Below, piece after piece: positions 6,162 to 6,383 of a DNA stretch of 6,383 bases. The translations under genes and the position numbers were made by a program. The DNA is taken from the NCBI GenBank assembly GCA_016764635.1, contig JAESRM010000181.1, positions 1-6,383 on the forward strand. Direction: 5' to 3'. Numbering within the stretch: position 1 is the stretch's first letter; every line of letters starts with the position of its first letter. Origin of the DNA: Planctomycetota bacterium (GTDB lineage: Bacteria; Planctomycetota; UBA1135; GCA-002686595). Below the pieces are notes generated by a model, which worked only from the letters and a program-made list of their open reading frames with translations, was not told the origin of the DNA and ran no database searches.

Positions 6162-6383
6162 TCAGGTTATCTGAACATCACCAAGCTCTTCAGCTTCAGC
6201 AGCAATCCCTTTGGTCAAAGTTTCCTGCCGCAGCAACTCGCGCACAACCAGCGCCCTTGCAGCCTCTTCAAATGCCTGAACGGGCCTGTCAGAAGGATGG
6301 TTTTGCGCTTCGCTTTGAACCGTATCGATTGCTATTTCGACACCATTGACCACGATTGGTGGTCGCGATTTTGGTTTTGGCGG
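6162..6383 (-). CDS. Partial N-terminal fragment resembling a parvulin-type prolyl isomerase
   Basis: The minus-strand frame enters from beyond the window and ends at TGA 6164-6162, giving at least 73 residues. It opens with a Pro/Lys-rich stretch (PPKPKSRPPIV), then VNGVEI, EAQNHPS and AARALVVRELLRQE, with KGIAAEAEE near the end. This order resembles the N-terminal helical part of NifM-like parvulin peptidyl-prolyl isomerases, which help fold exported proteins. That comparison is from memory. The catalytic rotamase domain, which should follow, is absent. Instead the same frame continues past the TGA into a CarboxypepD_reg-like domain. The start lies outside the window; a GTG at 6353 is possible but would cut into the similar region. 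It may be a truncated gene, the head of a fused and then broken gene, or a rearrangement junction. Confidence 0.45.
   Translation of the reverse strand, partial: PPKPKSRPPIVVNGVEIAIDTVQSEAQNHPSDRPVQAFEEAARALVVRELLRQETLTKGIAAEAEELGDVQIT

Noticed and set aside
6162..6164. TGA as selenocysteine or programmed readthrough
   Set aside because: No stem-loop of SECIS type is evident just after the codon, and the position is at a domain border, not in a redox motif. A mutation, rearrangement or read error is simpler.
1..6383. CRISPR array, tRNA, rRNA, insertion sequence or new defence-type gene cluster
   Set aside because: I found no regularly spaced repeats, no cloverleaf or rRNA sequence, no transposase or integrase, and no set of co-oriented overlapping genes that would suggest one.

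Overview
The window comes from a GC-rich bacterium. Four things point to Planctomycetota, or less likely Acidobacteriota: a Hanks-type kinase of the kind with a membrane segment after the kinase domain, two secreted proteins of unknown or loosely known family, a carboxypeptidase-regulatory-like beta-sandwich protein, and mostly weak ribosome binding sites. This is inference from gene content. No rRNA, tRNA or marker gene is present. Coding density is low and several genes are broken, so this looks like an accessory or decaying stretch rather than a tight operon.

Layout. 138-812 (+) is an intact pirin-family bicupin with all four canonical metal ligands. Its stop codon touches the stop codon of a convergent serine/threonine kinase relic (minus strand, 813 to about 1765). 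The relic has a one-base deletion between HRD and DFG, a D-to-E change in DFG, an in-frame TAG in the activation segment and APE changed to APV. 2043-3224 (+) is a secreted thioredoxin-fold protein with SxxC in place of CxxC and a TPR-like C-terminus. 3225-3848 has no intact gene, but holds two possible decayed coding fragments, two short perfect palindromes and a possible promoter. 3849-4949 (+) is a secreted protein of unknown family, followed by a clear intrinsic terminator at 4967-5006.

5025-6161 (minus) is a carboxypeptidase-regulatory-like multi-domain protein. Its first beta-strand motif lies upstream of the first usable start codon (GTG, 6098). It is separated by a single in-frame TGA (6162-6164) from an upstream reading frame that runs off the window at 6383 and resembles the N-terminus of a parvulin-type peptidyl-prolyl isomerase.

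There is no sign that the genes work together in one pathway. The pirin and the kinase relic converge, the two secreted proteins are separately spaced, and the last locus is on the opposite strand. I do not see a convincing new multi-gene system. The points most worth a second look are the TGA junction at 6162, the dated-looking lesions in the kinase, the two uncharacterised secreted proteins, and three perfect palindromes with a single-base centre in non-coding DNA.
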